49,136 nucleotides of DNA from Thermococcus sp. (lineage in GTDB: Archaea > Methanobacteriota_B > Thermococci > Thermococcales > Thermococcaceae), in NCBI RefSeq assembly GCF_015523185.1, contig NZ_WAKV01000046.1, positions 1-49,136 of the forward strand, read 5' to 3'. Within the stretch, counting starts at the first letter, position 1. Every line of letters begins with the position of its first letter. The translations under genes were made by a program, and so were the position numbers. Shown piece after piece: positions 25,824 through 36,765 of the stretch. The notes below the pieces were generated by a model that worked only from the letters and a program-made list of their open reading frames with translations, did not search any database and was not told the origin of the DNA.

Positions 25824-27132
25824 GCTCTCAGCAATTATAATAGCGTTTTTCGTCGCCTTTGCCATCATCGGTCCCCACACGGTCGTTAAGGAGAACGTTG
25901 AGAACTGGAACAACGAAACCTACTGGAAGTACAACCCTACCGGCGTTCCTCCCGGATGGTATGGAGAGCTCCGGGGGCTCCCAAAAACGGAATGGCTACA
26001 TGGTGTCTACGAAAACGGCAGTTTTGTTTATTACTATGACTTCCACTACAACACTGTTCCTCAGGACATCCTGATAATTCCCAACCTAACCAGGTACCTC
26101 AAAATCTCAATCGTTGACCCCTTAGGACGGGAGTATCCTCTCTGGAACGGTATAATCCCGAGTTCCCTGAAGATTGGGACCTTGTCCTCGTCCATAGAGG
26201 GAATAGCCGATGAGAAATGCGCTCCAAAACCAACGTGGTCCCAGCTCCTCTTCCATGACCCCCTAAAGGCCATATTCGCAAAACCCGGCACGGACTGCGT
26301 TTTTAATTTCGCTCCCCTCAAGGGAACCTACAGGATAGTGATAACGGGCAGTTACGGGGGGCTCCAACCGGGAGACGAGCCGAAGGTTAGAATCCTGGGA
26401 CTCAGTTATGGCAGACTGGGAACTGACGTCTACGGGAGGGACGTCTGGACGGGTTTTGCATACGGGGCAAGGCAAACGATAATTATATCCCTCCTCGGGG
26501 CGGGAATTCTTGCACTCCTCTCCCTCGTCCTCGGTTCTCTAAGTGTTATTTCTACCAAAGCAGGCTCCTTTATAAATGCCCTCTCAAAAATCCTTGCTTC
26601 AACCCCTTCATTGCCACTTGCGGTCGTACTGGTCGTGCTACTAGGAAAACTTGAAGACATAGGGGTAGATACGCTTAGAATACGGATGAACCCCTACGCA
26701 ATGGCCCTTGTGGTGGCTCTAGTTTTCATCGGGACGTCATCAAGGGAGATTCGCTCCATAGTCGAGGAGGAGCTAAGAAGGGGCTACATAGAGTCAAGCA
26801 AAGCCCTAGGAGCAAGCCCCCTCCAAATCCTTAGGCTCCACGTGCTCCCGGTTCTAATTCTATACACAATTTACATGTTCTCAATGTCCGTTCCCGGAGT
26901 AATCGCTTTCATAACACTTCTCGGGTTCTTCAATGTCGTTCCCGGTTTCAACTGGGGGACGCTGATGAGCACGCCCCTCATGGCGGGAATAGCGAAGTAC
27001 GCCCCCTACTGGTGGCAGATAGTTCCTCTCGGAATATCCCTCGGTGCGATAGCCTACGCATTCATTGACCTCGGAAAGACCATTGAAAGAAAGTTCCTCG
27101 AAAGGCCTAAAACCCTCAAAACACAAAATTAA
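25816..27132 (+). CDS. ABC transporter permease, DppC-like, orphan
   Basis: A 438-aa protein. A large external insert (about residues 25-200) separates helix 1 from the core, as in the DppC-type protein encoded at 16318. The EAA loop is canonical: GYIESSKALGASPLQILRLHVLP. An additional feature is CVFNFAP inside the external domain, one of only two cysteines. It forms a translational unit with the preceding permease and is followed 12 bp later by a small membrane-protein gene. Confidence 0.87.
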   Translation: MRRLSAIIIAFFVAFAIIGPHTVVKENVENWNNETYWKYNPTGVPPGWYGELRGLPKTEWLHGVYENGSFVYYYDFHYNTVPQDILIIPNLTRYLKISIVDPLGREYPLWNGIIPSSLKIGTLSSSIEGIADEKCAPKPTWSQLLFHDPLKAIFAKPGTDCVFNFAPLKGTYRIVITGSYGGLQPGDEPKVRILGLSYGRLGTDVYGRDVWTGFAYGARQTIIISLLGAGILALLSLVLGSLSVISTKAGSFINALSKILASTPSLPLAVVLVVLLGKLEDIGVDTLRIRMNPYAMALVVALVFIGTSSREIRSIVEEELRRGYIESSKALGASPLQILRLHVLPVLILYTIYMFSMSVPGVIAFITLLGFFNVVPGFNWGTLMSTPLMAGIAKYAPYWWQIVPLGISLGAIAYAFIDLGKTIERKFLERPKTLKTQN

Positions 27133-27144
27133 TAGGGTGAGACC

Positions 27145-27810
27145 ATGACAACACAAGACATTATTTCTTTTCTCCTACTGCTGGTTTTCCTTGGGATAAA
27201 CCTCTGGCTATCCCTCCTGAGGATTATGGGAAAGATAGCTGGGAAATTAGCCAAAAAAGCACTTCGCGTTGAACTCCCAGAGAACGAAAAGAAAAACCTG
27301 GAAAGACTTTTCACCCCAATATGGGTCTTAGTGGGCCTCTATGGGCTCTGGAAAGCCAGGTGGGACTATCTGGCCATGCTCTTCGCGTTTCTGGCCTTCA
27401 GGAGCGGGGCCAACGTTTCACGGCTCCTTGTATACAGCCACCACGATGGGAAAATCCTTGGCGAGATAAGGGGAAGACTACTGGGAACGCTGGCAAAGGC
27501 AACGAAGCTTGGACTGCTCCTCGAGGGCATCTTCGTCCTGGCACTAGCTCTATCGTATAAAGCCATCTCAACGGTCTCAACACAGCGGAGCTCGGCCGGA
27601 ACTTTCCTAATAGAACTCTGGCTTGCCGGATTAGTCTTCGGCTTTGTCTTTGGATGGGTAATAGCCAGGGACAACAGGGGAATCCTCCTGAAAGACCAGA
27701 TTATGCTTATCCTCCTTTTTGCCGGGAAGAAAGGAGTTGAAAAGACCGAAGAAACAAAGAACCTAATAAAATCCGGTGGAAGGTCTTTAGCTTCGCGCTT
27801 TGAAAAATGA
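27145..27810 (+). CDS. membrane protein of unknown function (four to five helices)
   Basis: A 221-aa protein with an N-terminal helix (residues 5-25), a basic loop, helices near 55-85, a short loop, and helices at about 120-142 and 155-175, ending with a charged cytoplasmic tail. No family was recognised. It is third in the orphan permease operon (GGGTGAGACC before the ATG), so it may be an accessory subunit of that transporter. Its last bases overlap the promoter of the next gene. Confidence 0.7.
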   Translation: MTTQDIISFLLLLVFLGINLWLSLLRIMGKIAGKLAKKALRVELPENEKKNLERLFTPIWVLVGLYGLWKARWDYLAMLFAFLAFRSGANVSRLLVYSHHDGKILGEIRGRLLGTLAKATKLGLLLEGIFVLALALSYKAISTVSTQRSSAGTFLIELWLAGLVFGFVFGWVIARDNRGILLKDQIMLILLFAGKKGVEKTEETKNLIKSGGRSLASRFEK

Positions 27811-27818
27811 TATAAAGG
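27811..27818 (+). promoter_or_regulatory. TATA box of PP-loop gene (leaderless)
   Basis: TATAAAGG, overlapping the upstream gene's stop, is centred about 26 bp before the ATG at 27839, which has no SD. A leaderless transcript is expected. Confidence 0.55.
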
Positions 27819-27838
27819 CCTTTTCTGTTTCCCTTTTT

Positions 27839-28681
27839 ATGCTCAAGTGTTCGCTCTGCGTTAACGATGAGAGAACGTCGAGAATAGAGGTAGTGAACGG
27901 AAGACCAGTATGCCGCGAATGTCAGGTCTACCTGAGGCACCCAATAGACAGGAAGAAAGTGAGAGAAGAGCTTGAAGGACTCATGATAAACGTTGATAGG
28001 GCAATAGTTGCCTATTCCGGCGGGAAAGACAGCGTTGTTGCCCTCTACCTGGCGAAGGAGGTCTACAAAGTTCCGGAACTTGAAGCTGTCATGATAGACC
28101 ACGGGCTCATGTCGGAAAAGGCCATAAAGAACGCGAGAAGGATAGCGGAACACCTTGACGTTCCCTTCAAGATTCTGCGATATGACTACTCGGACATATT
28201 CAGAAACGCCCTTCTGAAGGCCCAGAGCCCATGCAGGGCATGTTCAAAAAGAACAATGGAGAAGCTAAGAAAGTACGCCTTGAAAAACGGCTATAGGTAC
28301 ATTATAACCGGCCACGAGTTACCATTCGGCCACCATCCATACAGACTTATGAGCGGTGGAATCGTTCAGATAAGGCTTCTCTCCATGATGACAGAGGAAG
28401 AGCGCTTTAAAATCCTGAAAAAGCTCCCCTTTGAGTTCCCAGAATTGCCTGGATACACCACGAACTGCCTCGTTCTTGGACCTACTCTCCAACTCTACTG
28501 GGAAAAACACGGTCACAGCTTTGAGCACAGGCGAATAGCGGCTCTGGTTCGCTACGGCCTCATAAGCAGAGAGAAAGCTGAGAGAGAACTTCAGAAGCCA
28601 GAAGTGCCGGAGGAGCAGTGGAAAATCGTCCTTAAAAAACTTGGGATAGAAGAGAACCAGATAGAACTTATACGGAGATGA
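27839..28681 (+). CDS. PP-loop ATPase with N-terminal zinc knuckle (tRNA-thiolation-like)
   Basis: A 280-aa adenine-nucleotide alpha-hydrolase. An N-terminal zinc knuckle (C4, C7, C25, C28) is followed by the PP-loop SGGKDS at 60-65, and a C-x2-C pair at 132/135 (SPCRACSKR) that could bind an iron-sulfur cluster. This layout resembles the TtuA/TtcA tRNA sulfur-transfer enzymes, but the sequence around the motifs differs, so I leave the substrate open. The frame continues 13 codons upstream, but the TATA spacing points to a leaderless start at 27839. It converges with alaX, overlapping 14 bp. Confidence 0.83.
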   Translation: MLKCSLCVNDERTSRIEVVNGRPVCRECQVYLRHPIDRKKVREELEGLMINVDRAIVAYSGGKDSVVALYLAKEVYKVPELEAVMIDHGLMSEKAIKNARRIAEHLDVPFKILRYDYSDIFRNALLKAQSPCRACSKRTMEKLRKYALKNGYRYIITGHELPFGHHPYRLMSGGIVQIRLLSMMTEEERFKILKKLPFEFPELPGYTTNCLVLGPTLQLYWEKHGHSFEHRRIAALVRYGLISREKAERELQKPEVPEEQWKIVLKKLGIEENQIELIRR

Positions 28682-29882
28682 TTTCCCTTAACTTTTCCTT
28701 TGCAACGTCGAGAACGTCTTCCGGTTCCGCCTCAACCCTTCCCCTAGCTAGGTTGTCAGTTCCACCGCCCTTCCCGCCGAGCTCCTCGATGACCCTCTGA
28801 AGGAGTTCATTCATCGAAACCTCAACTTCCTCGTTCCTGGCGAAGAGGGCGTACTCCTCGCTTGCAAGGAGGAGTATTGAGCCAGGGTTTTCCTTGACGA
28901 AGTTTACAGCAAAGGCCTGAGCGTCCTTCATGGGCCACTTCTCGACGAGGGCAACCACGTTGTAGTCGCCTATTTCCTCCGCTTTGTCTATGAGGGCAAG
29001 CCCCTTCCAGCGCCAGAGCTCGTGCCTCAGCTCATCAATCTTCCCTTCGAGGGAGTCAATCTCTCTCTTCAGCTCCCTGACCCTGTCAAGGAGGGGCCTG
29101 TTCTTGTTGGGCATCTCCTCGAGGGAATTCCAGTAGTCTTCGAGGAGCTCGTTGAGCGTCCTCAGGGCCCTGTTACCGGCGACGAACTCTATTCTCCAGA
29201 GGTTCTTGGACTTCTTGTAGAAGCGGATAACCTTGATGAAACCTATCTCGGAAGTGTTCTTAACGTGAGTTCCCCCACAGGGTGTTCTGTCAACGTCACC
29301 GATGCTCACTATCCTGACCCTGTCGGTTACCTTGCTCACGTGCTTTCTCAGCGTCTTAACGATGTCATCTGGAAGGTACTTAAACTCTTCAACTGTTACA
29401 GGAAGCCCCTCGGAGACTATTCTATTGGCCTCGATTTCGGCCCTTGTAACAACTTCCCAGTCGAGTTCTCCGTTGACCTCAATCTTGTTGTAATGCTCGA
29501 AAATCTGGAAACCTGTCGTGTCGAGGTCGTAAAGCTTCTTGAGGACCGCCGAGAGGATGTGCTGTCCCGTGTGGTTCTTCATGTTCTCGTATCTCCAGTC
29601 CCAGTCGAGCTTGAGCCTCACTTCCTCCCCCTTTTCTGGAATCCTTCCTTCGATTATCCCCTCATGCCAGATTTCATCGCGCTCCTTAACCTTGGTGACC
29701 TCAATCGTGAACCCTTTACCCTCGATAAGCCCCCTGTCCGAGGGCTGGCCACCGCCTTCCGGATAGAATATCGTCCTGTCGAGGAGAACCTCAACGAGGC
29801 CGTTCCCGAGGTTCTTAACCTCAACAACTTTGGCAGTCGTTTCTTTAAGGTAGGGGTCAGAGTAGTAAAGCCTCTTCGTCAT
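28668..29882 (-). CDS. alanyl-tRNA editing protein AlaX, long form
   Basis: A free-standing trans-editing factor that hydrolyses mis-acylated Ser- or Gly-tRNA(Ala), 404 aa. An N-terminal beta-barrel is followed by the editing core: zinc ligands H104 and H108 (HTGQHILS), C202 and H206 (TPCGGTHVK). A coiled coil (about 265-300) then leads into a DHHA1-like C-terminal domain with GGKGGGTDNLARG. The last feature defines the long (AlaX-L) type. I chose the ATG at 29882 behind GGGGTG. It follows the chemotaxis-type gene by 13 bp, so it is probably the third gene of that operon. Confidence 0.93.
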   Translation of the reverse strand: MTKRLYYSDPYLKETTAKVVEVKNLGNGLVEVLLDRTIFYPEGGGQPSDRGLIEGKGFTIEVTKVKERDEIWHEGIIEGRIPEKGEEVRLKLDWDWRYENMKNHTGQHILSAVLKKLYDLDTTGFQIFEHYNKIEVNGELDWEVVTRAEIEANRIVSEGLPVTVEEFKYLPDDIVKTLRKHVSKVTDRVRIVSIGDVDRTPCGGTHVKNTSEIGFIKVIRFYKKSKNLWRIEFVAGNRALRTLNELLEDYWNSLEEMPNKNRPLLDRVRELKREIDSLEGKIDELRHELWRWKGLALIDKAEEIGDYNVVALVEKWPMKDAQAFAVNFVKENPGSILLLASEEYALFARNEEVEVSMNELLQRVIEELGGKGGGTDNLARGRVEAEPEDVLDVAKEKLREIISV

Positions 29883-29895
29883 GACAAACACCCCA

Positions 29896-30648
29896 CTACT
29901 TTTCCCTTTGTTCTCTCGCGTACTCGCTGACCATCATCCTTAGGAGAGTGGCCAACTCTTTATTGTACTTGTCCTGCATGTCTGCAAACTTTCTCAATGC
30001 AAGAGCTATTCCCTTGAGCCTCTTTATGTCGTTTACAATATCCTCCTGCTCGCGCGAAATTTCATCTAAAACCGTGCTAATCTCGACCATTGCCTCTATA
30101 TCTCTCCCGAGTATCTCCGTTCCCTCCTTAATCCTGTCCATAACTGCCAGAGCGTCTCGGAGGGTTTCAAGCTGGCCCATTACCCTCGTGTTGAAGTCCT
30201 TGATTTCCTTGGCGAGATTCATTGTCTGAACCGCCATCTTCCTAATCTCGTCGGCAACAACCGCAAAACCCCTTCCGGCTTCGCCAGCGCGGGCCGCTTC
30301 TATAGAGGCGTTGAGGGCAACAAGGTTAGTCTGCTTCGCCACGCTTGCTATCGAGTCGCTTATCCTCGAAACGTATTCGAGGTTTTCAACGAGAGTGTTA
30401 AATTCTTGAGCGAAGACCTCAAAACGCTTAAAGAAGGGTAGAAATTCCTCTTGAAACCTTTCGAGCTCCCTCATGACTTGAGAAAGCTTTTCTATGTTCT
30501 CAATAATTACCATGTTGTTCTCAAGGAACTGCCCGCTAATCTGCTCGGCTAATTCGTCTATAATTTTGCTCGATTCCCTGCTGGAGGTTTTTATCCTAAC
30601 AGACTGGGCAAGTGCGCTGGAGGCTTTCTCGATGCTCCTGACGTTCAT
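29896..30648 (-). CDS. soluble chemotaxis-type (MCP) signalling protein
   Basis: A 250-aa, fully helical, soluble protein with no membrane segment, HAMP or sensor domain. The MCP signalling hairpin is clear: the tip is EAARAGEAGRGFAVVADEIR at 117-136, flanked by heptad-rich arms. With no sensor domain of its own it must take input from a partner, and the obvious one is the MBL-fold protein encoded 9 bp upstream. No CheA/CheW gene is in the window. The C-terminus does not carry a recognisable adaptation pentapeptide. Confidence 0.86.
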   Translation of the reverse strand: MNVRSIEKASSALAQSVRIKTSSRESSKIIDELAEQISGQFLENNMVIIENIEKLSQVMRELERFQEEFLPFFKRFEVFAQEFNTLVENLEYVSRISDSIASVAKQTNLVALNASIEAARAGEAGRGFAVVADEIRKMAVQTMNLAKEIKDFNTRVMGQLETLRDALAVMDRIKEGTEILGRDIEAMVEISTVLDEISREQEDIVNDIKRLKGIALALRKFADMQDKYNKELATLLRMMVSEYAREQREK

Positions 30649-30657
30649 GTTATCACC

Positions 30658-31425
30658 TCATCGGAGCAGGTCAATGCCACACTTCAGGTTTTCGAGAAAG
30701 TCATAGAAGCGGGGTATGAACTTTTTAGGAATAATCGCCCCGTGCTGGGGCAGTATGGCCTCAACGTCGAGGAACTTCACTTTGTCAAGCCAAGCCTTTA
30801 TTGCTCTGTTCGTCGGCATTAGTCTCTCGTGAACGGGTCTCATGGCCTGAATATGCCTCTCAATGTTCTCAACAACAATGTATGGCTCATCGAGGAGTGC
30901 TATGCCGATGTCCCCCGTAAAGAGGAACTTGCTCCTGTGGTCGTATATTGAGAACTGTCCCGGACTGTGGAGGAAGTGAGCGGGTATGAACTCCAAAGTA
31001 GTTGCACCGAAGGTCATAGTCTCTCCTTCGTCCGGTAGCTCATGAACAACGGAGCCAATGTTTTCAAAGCCGAAGTGTGGCAGAAACCTCGTCCAGAGCC
31101 AGTGAACTATGATTTTCGCGTTGCTGACTTCCCTCCAGAGGGGCAGACTACCGGCAACGTCCGGGTCCTGGTGGCAAATGTATATGTACTCGATGTCCCT
31201 CGGGTCAATGTACTTAGAGGCGTTTGCCAGTACCTTGGAGAAAATCTTGTATCCTCCGGGGTCTATGAGGATTCCCTTGCCCCTGCTGACTATGAGGTAG
31301 CTGTTAACGTCAACGTCCTCCCCTCCCTCCTGGGTGCCGAGGTAAACCACGAGATGCTCATCATCTCTGTAAAGGACGTGGTCCTTCCTGGGGTCTAAAC
31401 CCGGCTGTATAAAGTACTCCCCCAT
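30658..31425 (-). CDS. metallo-beta-lactamase-fold diiron-type protein (FprA/ODP-like)
   Basis: A 255-aa MBL-fold protein resembling the N-terminal domain of A-type flavoproteins but without the flavodoxin part. Candidate metal ligands are H85, D87 and D89 (HQDPD), H153 (FLHSPG), D172 (FTGD) and H228 (PQHG), i.e. the flavodiiron set with Asp in place of the usual Glu at position two. Stand-alone proteins of this kind linked to MCPs act as oxygen/iron sensors in some bacteria (the ODP family). The next gene is a soluble MCP. GGGGGGTGAG precedes the ATG. The role as sensor is inferred from context. Confidence 0.86.
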   Translation of the reverse strand: MGEYFIQPGLDPRKDHVLYRDDEHLVVYLGTQEGGEDVDVNSYLIVSRGKGILIDPGGYKIFSKVLANASKYIDPRDIEYIYICHQDPDVAGSLPLWREVSNAKIIVHWLWTRFLPHFGFENIGSVVHELPDEGETMTFGATTLEFIPAHFLHSPGQFSIYDHRSKFLFTGDIGIALLDEPYIVVENIERHIQAMRPVHERLMPTNRAIKAWLDKVKFLDVEAILPQHGAIIPKKFIPRFYDFLENLKCGIDLLR

Positions 31426-31455
31426 TGCTCACCCCCCAGCTTAATTAGGAGAAGG

Positions 31456-31466
31456 GTATATTTAAG
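31456..31466 (-). promoter_or_regulatory. TATA box of the MBL/MCP/AlaX operon
   Basis: CTTAAATATAC on the minus strand, about 36 bp before the ATG at 31425, leaving room for a short leader with the SD. Confidence 0.55.
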
Positions 31467-31526
31467 CGATTTGCCTACACAAGCACCTACATAAACGCTC
31501 CTTAGAAAAAGGGGAACGTAAAGGGC

Positions 31527-32171
31527 TCAGGAACCGCTTCTGGCCTCGATTAAGGCCTTAACCCTCTTCAGCCTGAAGAAGTTCTCGCGCTCCATCTCGT
31601 CTAAGCGTTGCTTGATGAACTTGACGGTAGCTTCCATCCTCGGTATGATGATGTATTCCAGCGCGTTAACGCGCCTTTTGGTAACCTCTATCTCTTTTGC
31701 GAGCCTCTTGAGAGTTTCCTCGACCTCGGCAAGGCGAACGGCCAAATCGAGAACCTCCTCGAACTTTTCAGCCACAAGGTCAACCTTGGCCGAGCTCGAA
31801 ACGAAGGCGTAACCCCTCTCCCCAGCGTTTCTCTTGAATGACTCAGCCTCGATGAGTGGAACCGGAACCCCCATGACGTTCCTCTTCTTAATCTCCACTT
31901 CCCTATTCGGGTTCACCGAGAGGCTTATCTCCCTAAGGCGGAGGGTTCCGACGTCAATCTCGGCCATCTGGAGGGCTTCGAAGGCTTCTCTCATCTTGAG
32001 GTTCAGTTCCTTCCTAAGGTTGAGGGCCTCGTCGTAGATAGTGAAGAACTCCATCACTAGGGCGTCCTGCTTGTCCTTGAGGAGCTTGTGGCCCTTTTTA
32101 GCTAAGGTAATACGTCTCTTCAGGTTAAGGAGCTCCATTCGCGTCGGCTTCACGTTGAGCAGTTCTGCCAT
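31527..32171 (-). CDS. atpD: A/V-type ATP synthase subunit D (central stalk)
   Basis: Rotor shaft subunit that sits in the A3B3 headpiece. It is 214 aa, the standard length, and nearly all alpha helix with long coiled coils at both ends, opening with the family block [17 protein letters not shown]. The ATG at 32171 is chosen behind GGTGG; an open codon three residues earlier is less likely. It is last in the nine-gene operon. A T run (about 31504-31510) lies downstream as possible terminator. Confidence 0.95.
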   Translation of the reverse strand: MAELLNVKPTRMELLNLKRRITLAKKGHKLLKDKQDALVMEFFTIYDEALNLRKELNLKMREAFEALQMAEIDVGTLRLREISLSVNPNREVEIKKRNVMGVPVPLIEAESFKRNAGERGYAFVSSSAKVDLVAEKFEEVLDLAVRLAEVEETLKRLAKEIEVTKRRVNALEYIIIPRMEATVKFIKQRLDEMERENFFRLKRVKALIEARSGS

Positions 32172-32199
32172 CTCGACCACCTAAAAATTTGGTAGGGGC

Positions 32200-33591
32200 T
32201 CACTCGCCCCTCTTTCTGTACTTCGGGTGGTACTTGAGGATGTACTCCTTCCTGACACGCTTGAGCTCGCTCTCCGGAAGTTCCGCGAGGAGCTCCCATC
32301 CGAGGTCCAATGTTTCAAAGATGCTCCTGTCTTCATCATACCTCTGGGCGACGAATTCACGCTCAAACCTGTCCGCGAACTTGAGGTACTTTCTGTCAGT
32401 CTCGCTCAAAGCCTCCTCACCAACAACGGCGACGAGGTCCCTAAGCGAGCGCCCCTCTGCGTAAGCAGCGTAGAGCTGCTGGGCAAGCTGTGGATGGTCT
32501 TCCCTGGTCCTTCCCTTACCGATACCGTCCTTCATCAGACGGCTGAGCGAGGGCAAAACGTCAATCGGCGGGTAGATACCTTTCCTGTGGAGTTCCCTGC
32601 TGAGAACTATCTGACCCTCGGTAATGTAACCAGTCAAATCTGGAATCGGGTGGGTTATGTCGTCGTCGGGCATGGTAAGGATAGGCATCTGGGTTATGCT
32701 TCCCTTCTTGCCCCTAACCCTTCCAGCACGTTCGTAGATTGTAGCCAAGTCGGTGTACATGTAACCCGGATAACCGCGCCTTCCGGGAACCTCTTCTCTA
32801 GCGGCAGAAATCTCACGTAAAGCTTCGGCGTAGTTTGTCATGTCGGTGAGTATAACCAGAACCTGCATGTCGTAGTCGAAGGCTAGGTACTCAGCCACGG
32901 TAAGGGCCATACGCGGGGTGATGATTCTCTCGATGGCAGGGTCGTCCGCTAGGTTAAGGAACAGAACGGCCCTCTCTATGGCTCCTGTCTCTTCAAAGCT
33001 CTTCTTGAAGAAGTTGGCCTCTTCATAGGTGATACCCATTGCCGCGAAGACCACCGCGAACTGCTCCTCCTCACCGAGGACCTTAGCCTGCCTCGCTATT
33101 TGTGCAGCTAACATGTTGTGTGGCAAACCAGAGCCACTGAATATGGGGAGCTTCTGACCCCTGACGAGGGTGTTCATACCGTCTATTGCTGAAATACCTG
33201 TCTGAATGAAGTCCCTTGGGTAGGCTCTTGCCACTGGATTGAGTGGCGCACCGTGGACGTCTCTCCTGTCCTCAGGAATTATTTCCGGTCCGCCGTCGAT
33301 GGGCTTACCGATACCGTTGAATATCCTACCCAGCATGTCCATTGAAACGGGAACCTTAAGGGTCTCACCGGTAAAGCGGACGCGCGTGCTCTTGACGTCC
33401 AAATCGCGAGTTCCCTCGAAGACCTGGACTATTGCGAGGTTCTCCCTAGCCTCGAGAACCTGTCCCTTTCTCTTCTCCCCGCTCTCGGTCTCTATCTCAA
33501 CGACCTCACCGTAGGCCACTCCCTTGACGCCCTCGACTATCATGAGAGGCCCGTAAATCTTGCTAACTGTTGAGTACTCCATTCCCGGCAT
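32200..33591 (-). CDS. atpB: A/V-type ATP synthase subunit B
   Basis: Non-catalytic nucleotide-binding subunit of the A3B3 head, 463 aa. Blocks include [16 protein letters not shown] at the start, [16 protein letters not shown] where subunit A has its P-loop (degenerate, as expected), and [14 protein letters not shown]. The start is ambiguous among GTG 33600, ATG 33597, ATG 33591 (MPGMEYST) and ATG 33582. I prefer 33591 because homologous proteins begin MPG. It overlaps subunit A by a few bases if an upstream start is used. Confidence 0.95.
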   Translation of the reverse strand: MPGMEYSTVSKIYGPLMIVEGVKGVAYGEVVEIETESGEKRKGQVLEARENLAIVQVFEGTRDLDVKSTRVRFTGETLKVPVSMDMLGRIFNGIGKPIDGGPEIIPEDRRDVHGAPLNPVARAYPRDFIQTGISAIDGMNTLVRGQKLPIFSGSGLPHNMLAAQIARQAKVLGEEEQFAVVFAAMGITYEEANFFKKSFEETGAIERAVLFLNLADDPAIERIITPRMALTVAEYLAFDYDMQVLVILTDMTNYAEALREISAAREEVPGRRGYPGYMYTDLATIYERAGRVRGKKGSITQMPILTMPDDDITHPIPDLTGYITEGQIVLSRELHRKGIYPPIDVLPSLSRLMKDGIGKGRTREDHPQLAQQLYAAYAEGRSLRDLVAVVGEEALSETDRKYLKFADRFEREFVAQRYDEDRSIFETLDLGWELLAELPESELKRVRKEYILKYHPKYRKRGE

Positions 33592-33596
33592 GAGCA

Positions 33597-35354
33597 TCAC
33601 GCTCCGTACTTCTTGAAGAGCTCCTCAAACTGGGCATTGGTTTCATCTATGAGGGCCCTAATCTTCTCCACATCCGGCTCGAACTTCATACGACCAATCT
33701 TCTCCCTGACAGGGAGCTTGGCAATCTCATCAACCGGAACGCCCTTGTTAACCGCCTCCATGGTCTTCTCGTAGAAGTTGAGGATTACACGCATCATTGT
33801 AACCTGCTTCTTGGGCGGGCAGTAGGTGTCGACCTCGTCGAAGGCATCCTGCTGGAGGTAGTCCTCACGGAGCATCCTTGTGACGATGAGTATAGCCTTC
33901 TCCCTGTCTGGCAGTGCATCCGGACCTACGATTCTGACTATCTCCTGCAGTTCAGCCTCCTTCTGGAGGAGGGCCATCGCTGTGTCGCGCATCTTCCTCC
34001 ACTCTGGGTCAACGTTATTGTGCCACCAGTCCTGGACTGCGTCGATATAGAGGGAGTAGCTCCTCAGCCAGTTGATTGCCGGGAAGTGCCTCCTCCTGGC
34101 TAAGTCAGCATCGAGGGCCCAGAAGACCTTGACGACCCTCAAAGTGTTCTGAACGACCGGCTCGCTGAAGTCACCACCGGGCGGTGAAACCGCTCCAATG
34201 ACGGAGACGCTACCAACCCTCGGCTCACTTCCAAGTGTAACAACGCGACCTGCTCTCTCGTAGAACTCCGCTATCTTTGAGGCCAAGTAAGCAGGATAAC
34301 CCTCTTCACCGGGCATTTCTTCCAGACGGCCCGAGATTTCACGGAGCGCTTCCGCCCACCTGCTCGTTGAGTCGGCCATCAGAGCGACGTCATAGCCCTG
34401 GTCGCGGAAGTATTCAGCTATGGTGATTCCAGTATAGATGGACGCCTCACGGGCAGCGACCGGCATGTTGGAGGTGTTGGCTATCAAAACGGTTCTCTCC
34501 ATGAGGGGCTTTCCAGTCTTCGGGTCCTTCAGTTTGGGGAACTCTTCAAGCACGTCGGTCATCTCGTTACCGCGCTCACCGCAACCAATGTAAACAACCA
34601 CCTGAGCGTCACTCCATTTGGCCAACTGATGTTGAGTGACGGTCTTACCTGAACCAAACGGGCCAGGGATAGCGGCAGTTCCACCCTTGGCTATGGAGAA
34701 GAAGGTATCTATGGTCCTCTGTCCAGTGATGAGAGGAACCTCTGGCGGGAGCTTGTTCTTGTAGGGCCTCTTGACACGGACAGGCCACTTGTGGTACATC
34801 TTGAGCTCCTCGATGGTTCCGTCGGGTTTTTTGACCTTGGCTATGACCTCCTCAACGGTGTAGTCACCTTCCTCGGCTATCTCAATGATTTCTCCCTCGA
34901 CCCATGGGGGAACGAGGATTTTATGCTCGATGATGCTCGTTTCCGGAACGACACCGAGGACGTCCCCACCGGTGACCTTGTCGCCCACCTTAACGGTTGG
35001 CGTGAAGTGCCACTTCTTGTCCCTCGGCAAAGCTGGAGCGGTAAGACCTCTCGCTATGAAGTCTCCGCTAAGCTCGCGAAGCTTTTCAAGCGGTCTCTGA
35101 ATTCCGTCGTACATTGAGGTGAGCAGTCCAGGACCGAGCTCGACGCTGAGCGACGAACCGGTTCCCTCGACGGGTTCACCTGGCTTTATACCTGCAGTTT
35201 CCTCATAGACCTGGATAACCGCCTTGTCGCCTTCGAGACGGATGATTTCTCCAATGAGACCCATCTCACCGACGCGAACGACCTCGTACATCTTGGCCCC
35301 TTTCATGCCGTCTGCAACGACGAGTGGTCCGGTAACGCGAATTATCCTTCCCAT
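33597..35354 (-). CDS. atpA: A/V-type ATP synthase subunit A (catalytic)
   Basis: Catalytic ATPase subunit, 585 aa. Walker A GPFGSGKT at 231-238, the A-specific non-homologous insert around 110-190, and the [11 protein letters not shown] and [10 protein letters not shown] blocks are in place. Some Thermococcales carry an intein in this gene; here the P-loop region is uninterrupted and the length is that of the mature protein. GAGGTG precedes the ATG. Confidence 0.97.
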   Translation of the reverse strand: MGRIIRVTGPLVVADGMKGAKMYEVVRVGEMGLIGEIIRLEGDKAVIQVYEETAGIKPGEPVEGTGSSLSVELGPGLLTSMYDGIQRPLEKLRELSGDFIARGLTAPALPRDKKWHFTPTVKVGDKVTGGDVLGVVPETSIIEHKILVPPWVEGEIIEIAEEGDYTVEEVIAKVKKPDGTIEELKMYHKWPVRVKRPYKNKLPPEVPLITGQRTIDTFFSIAKGGTAAIPGPFGSGKTVTQHQLAKWSDAQVVVYIGCGERGNEMTDVLEEFPKLKDPKTGKPLMERTVLIANTSNMPVAAREASIYTGITIAEYFRDQGYDVALMADSTSRWAEALREISGRLEEMPGEEGYPAYLASKIAEFYERAGRVVTLGSEPRVGSVSVIGAVSPPGGDFSEPVVQNTLRVVKVFWALDADLARRRHFPAINWLRSYSLYIDAVQDWWHNNVDPEWRKMRDTAMALLQKEAELQEIVRIVGPDALPDREKAILIVTRMLREDYLQQDAFDEVDTYCPPKKQVTMMRVILNFYEKTMEAVNKGVPVDEIAKLPVREKIGRMKFEPDVEKIRALIDETNAQFEELFKKYGA

Positions 35355-35360
35355 TTCCCT

Positions 35361-36760
<1,400 letters not shown>

Positions 36761-36765
36761 TCGCA

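Noticed and set aside
33597-35354. Intein in the ATP synthase A subunit
   Set aside because: Some Thermococcales have one in the P-loop region, but here the protein is 585 aa with an unbroken GPFGSGKT and no splicing motifs.
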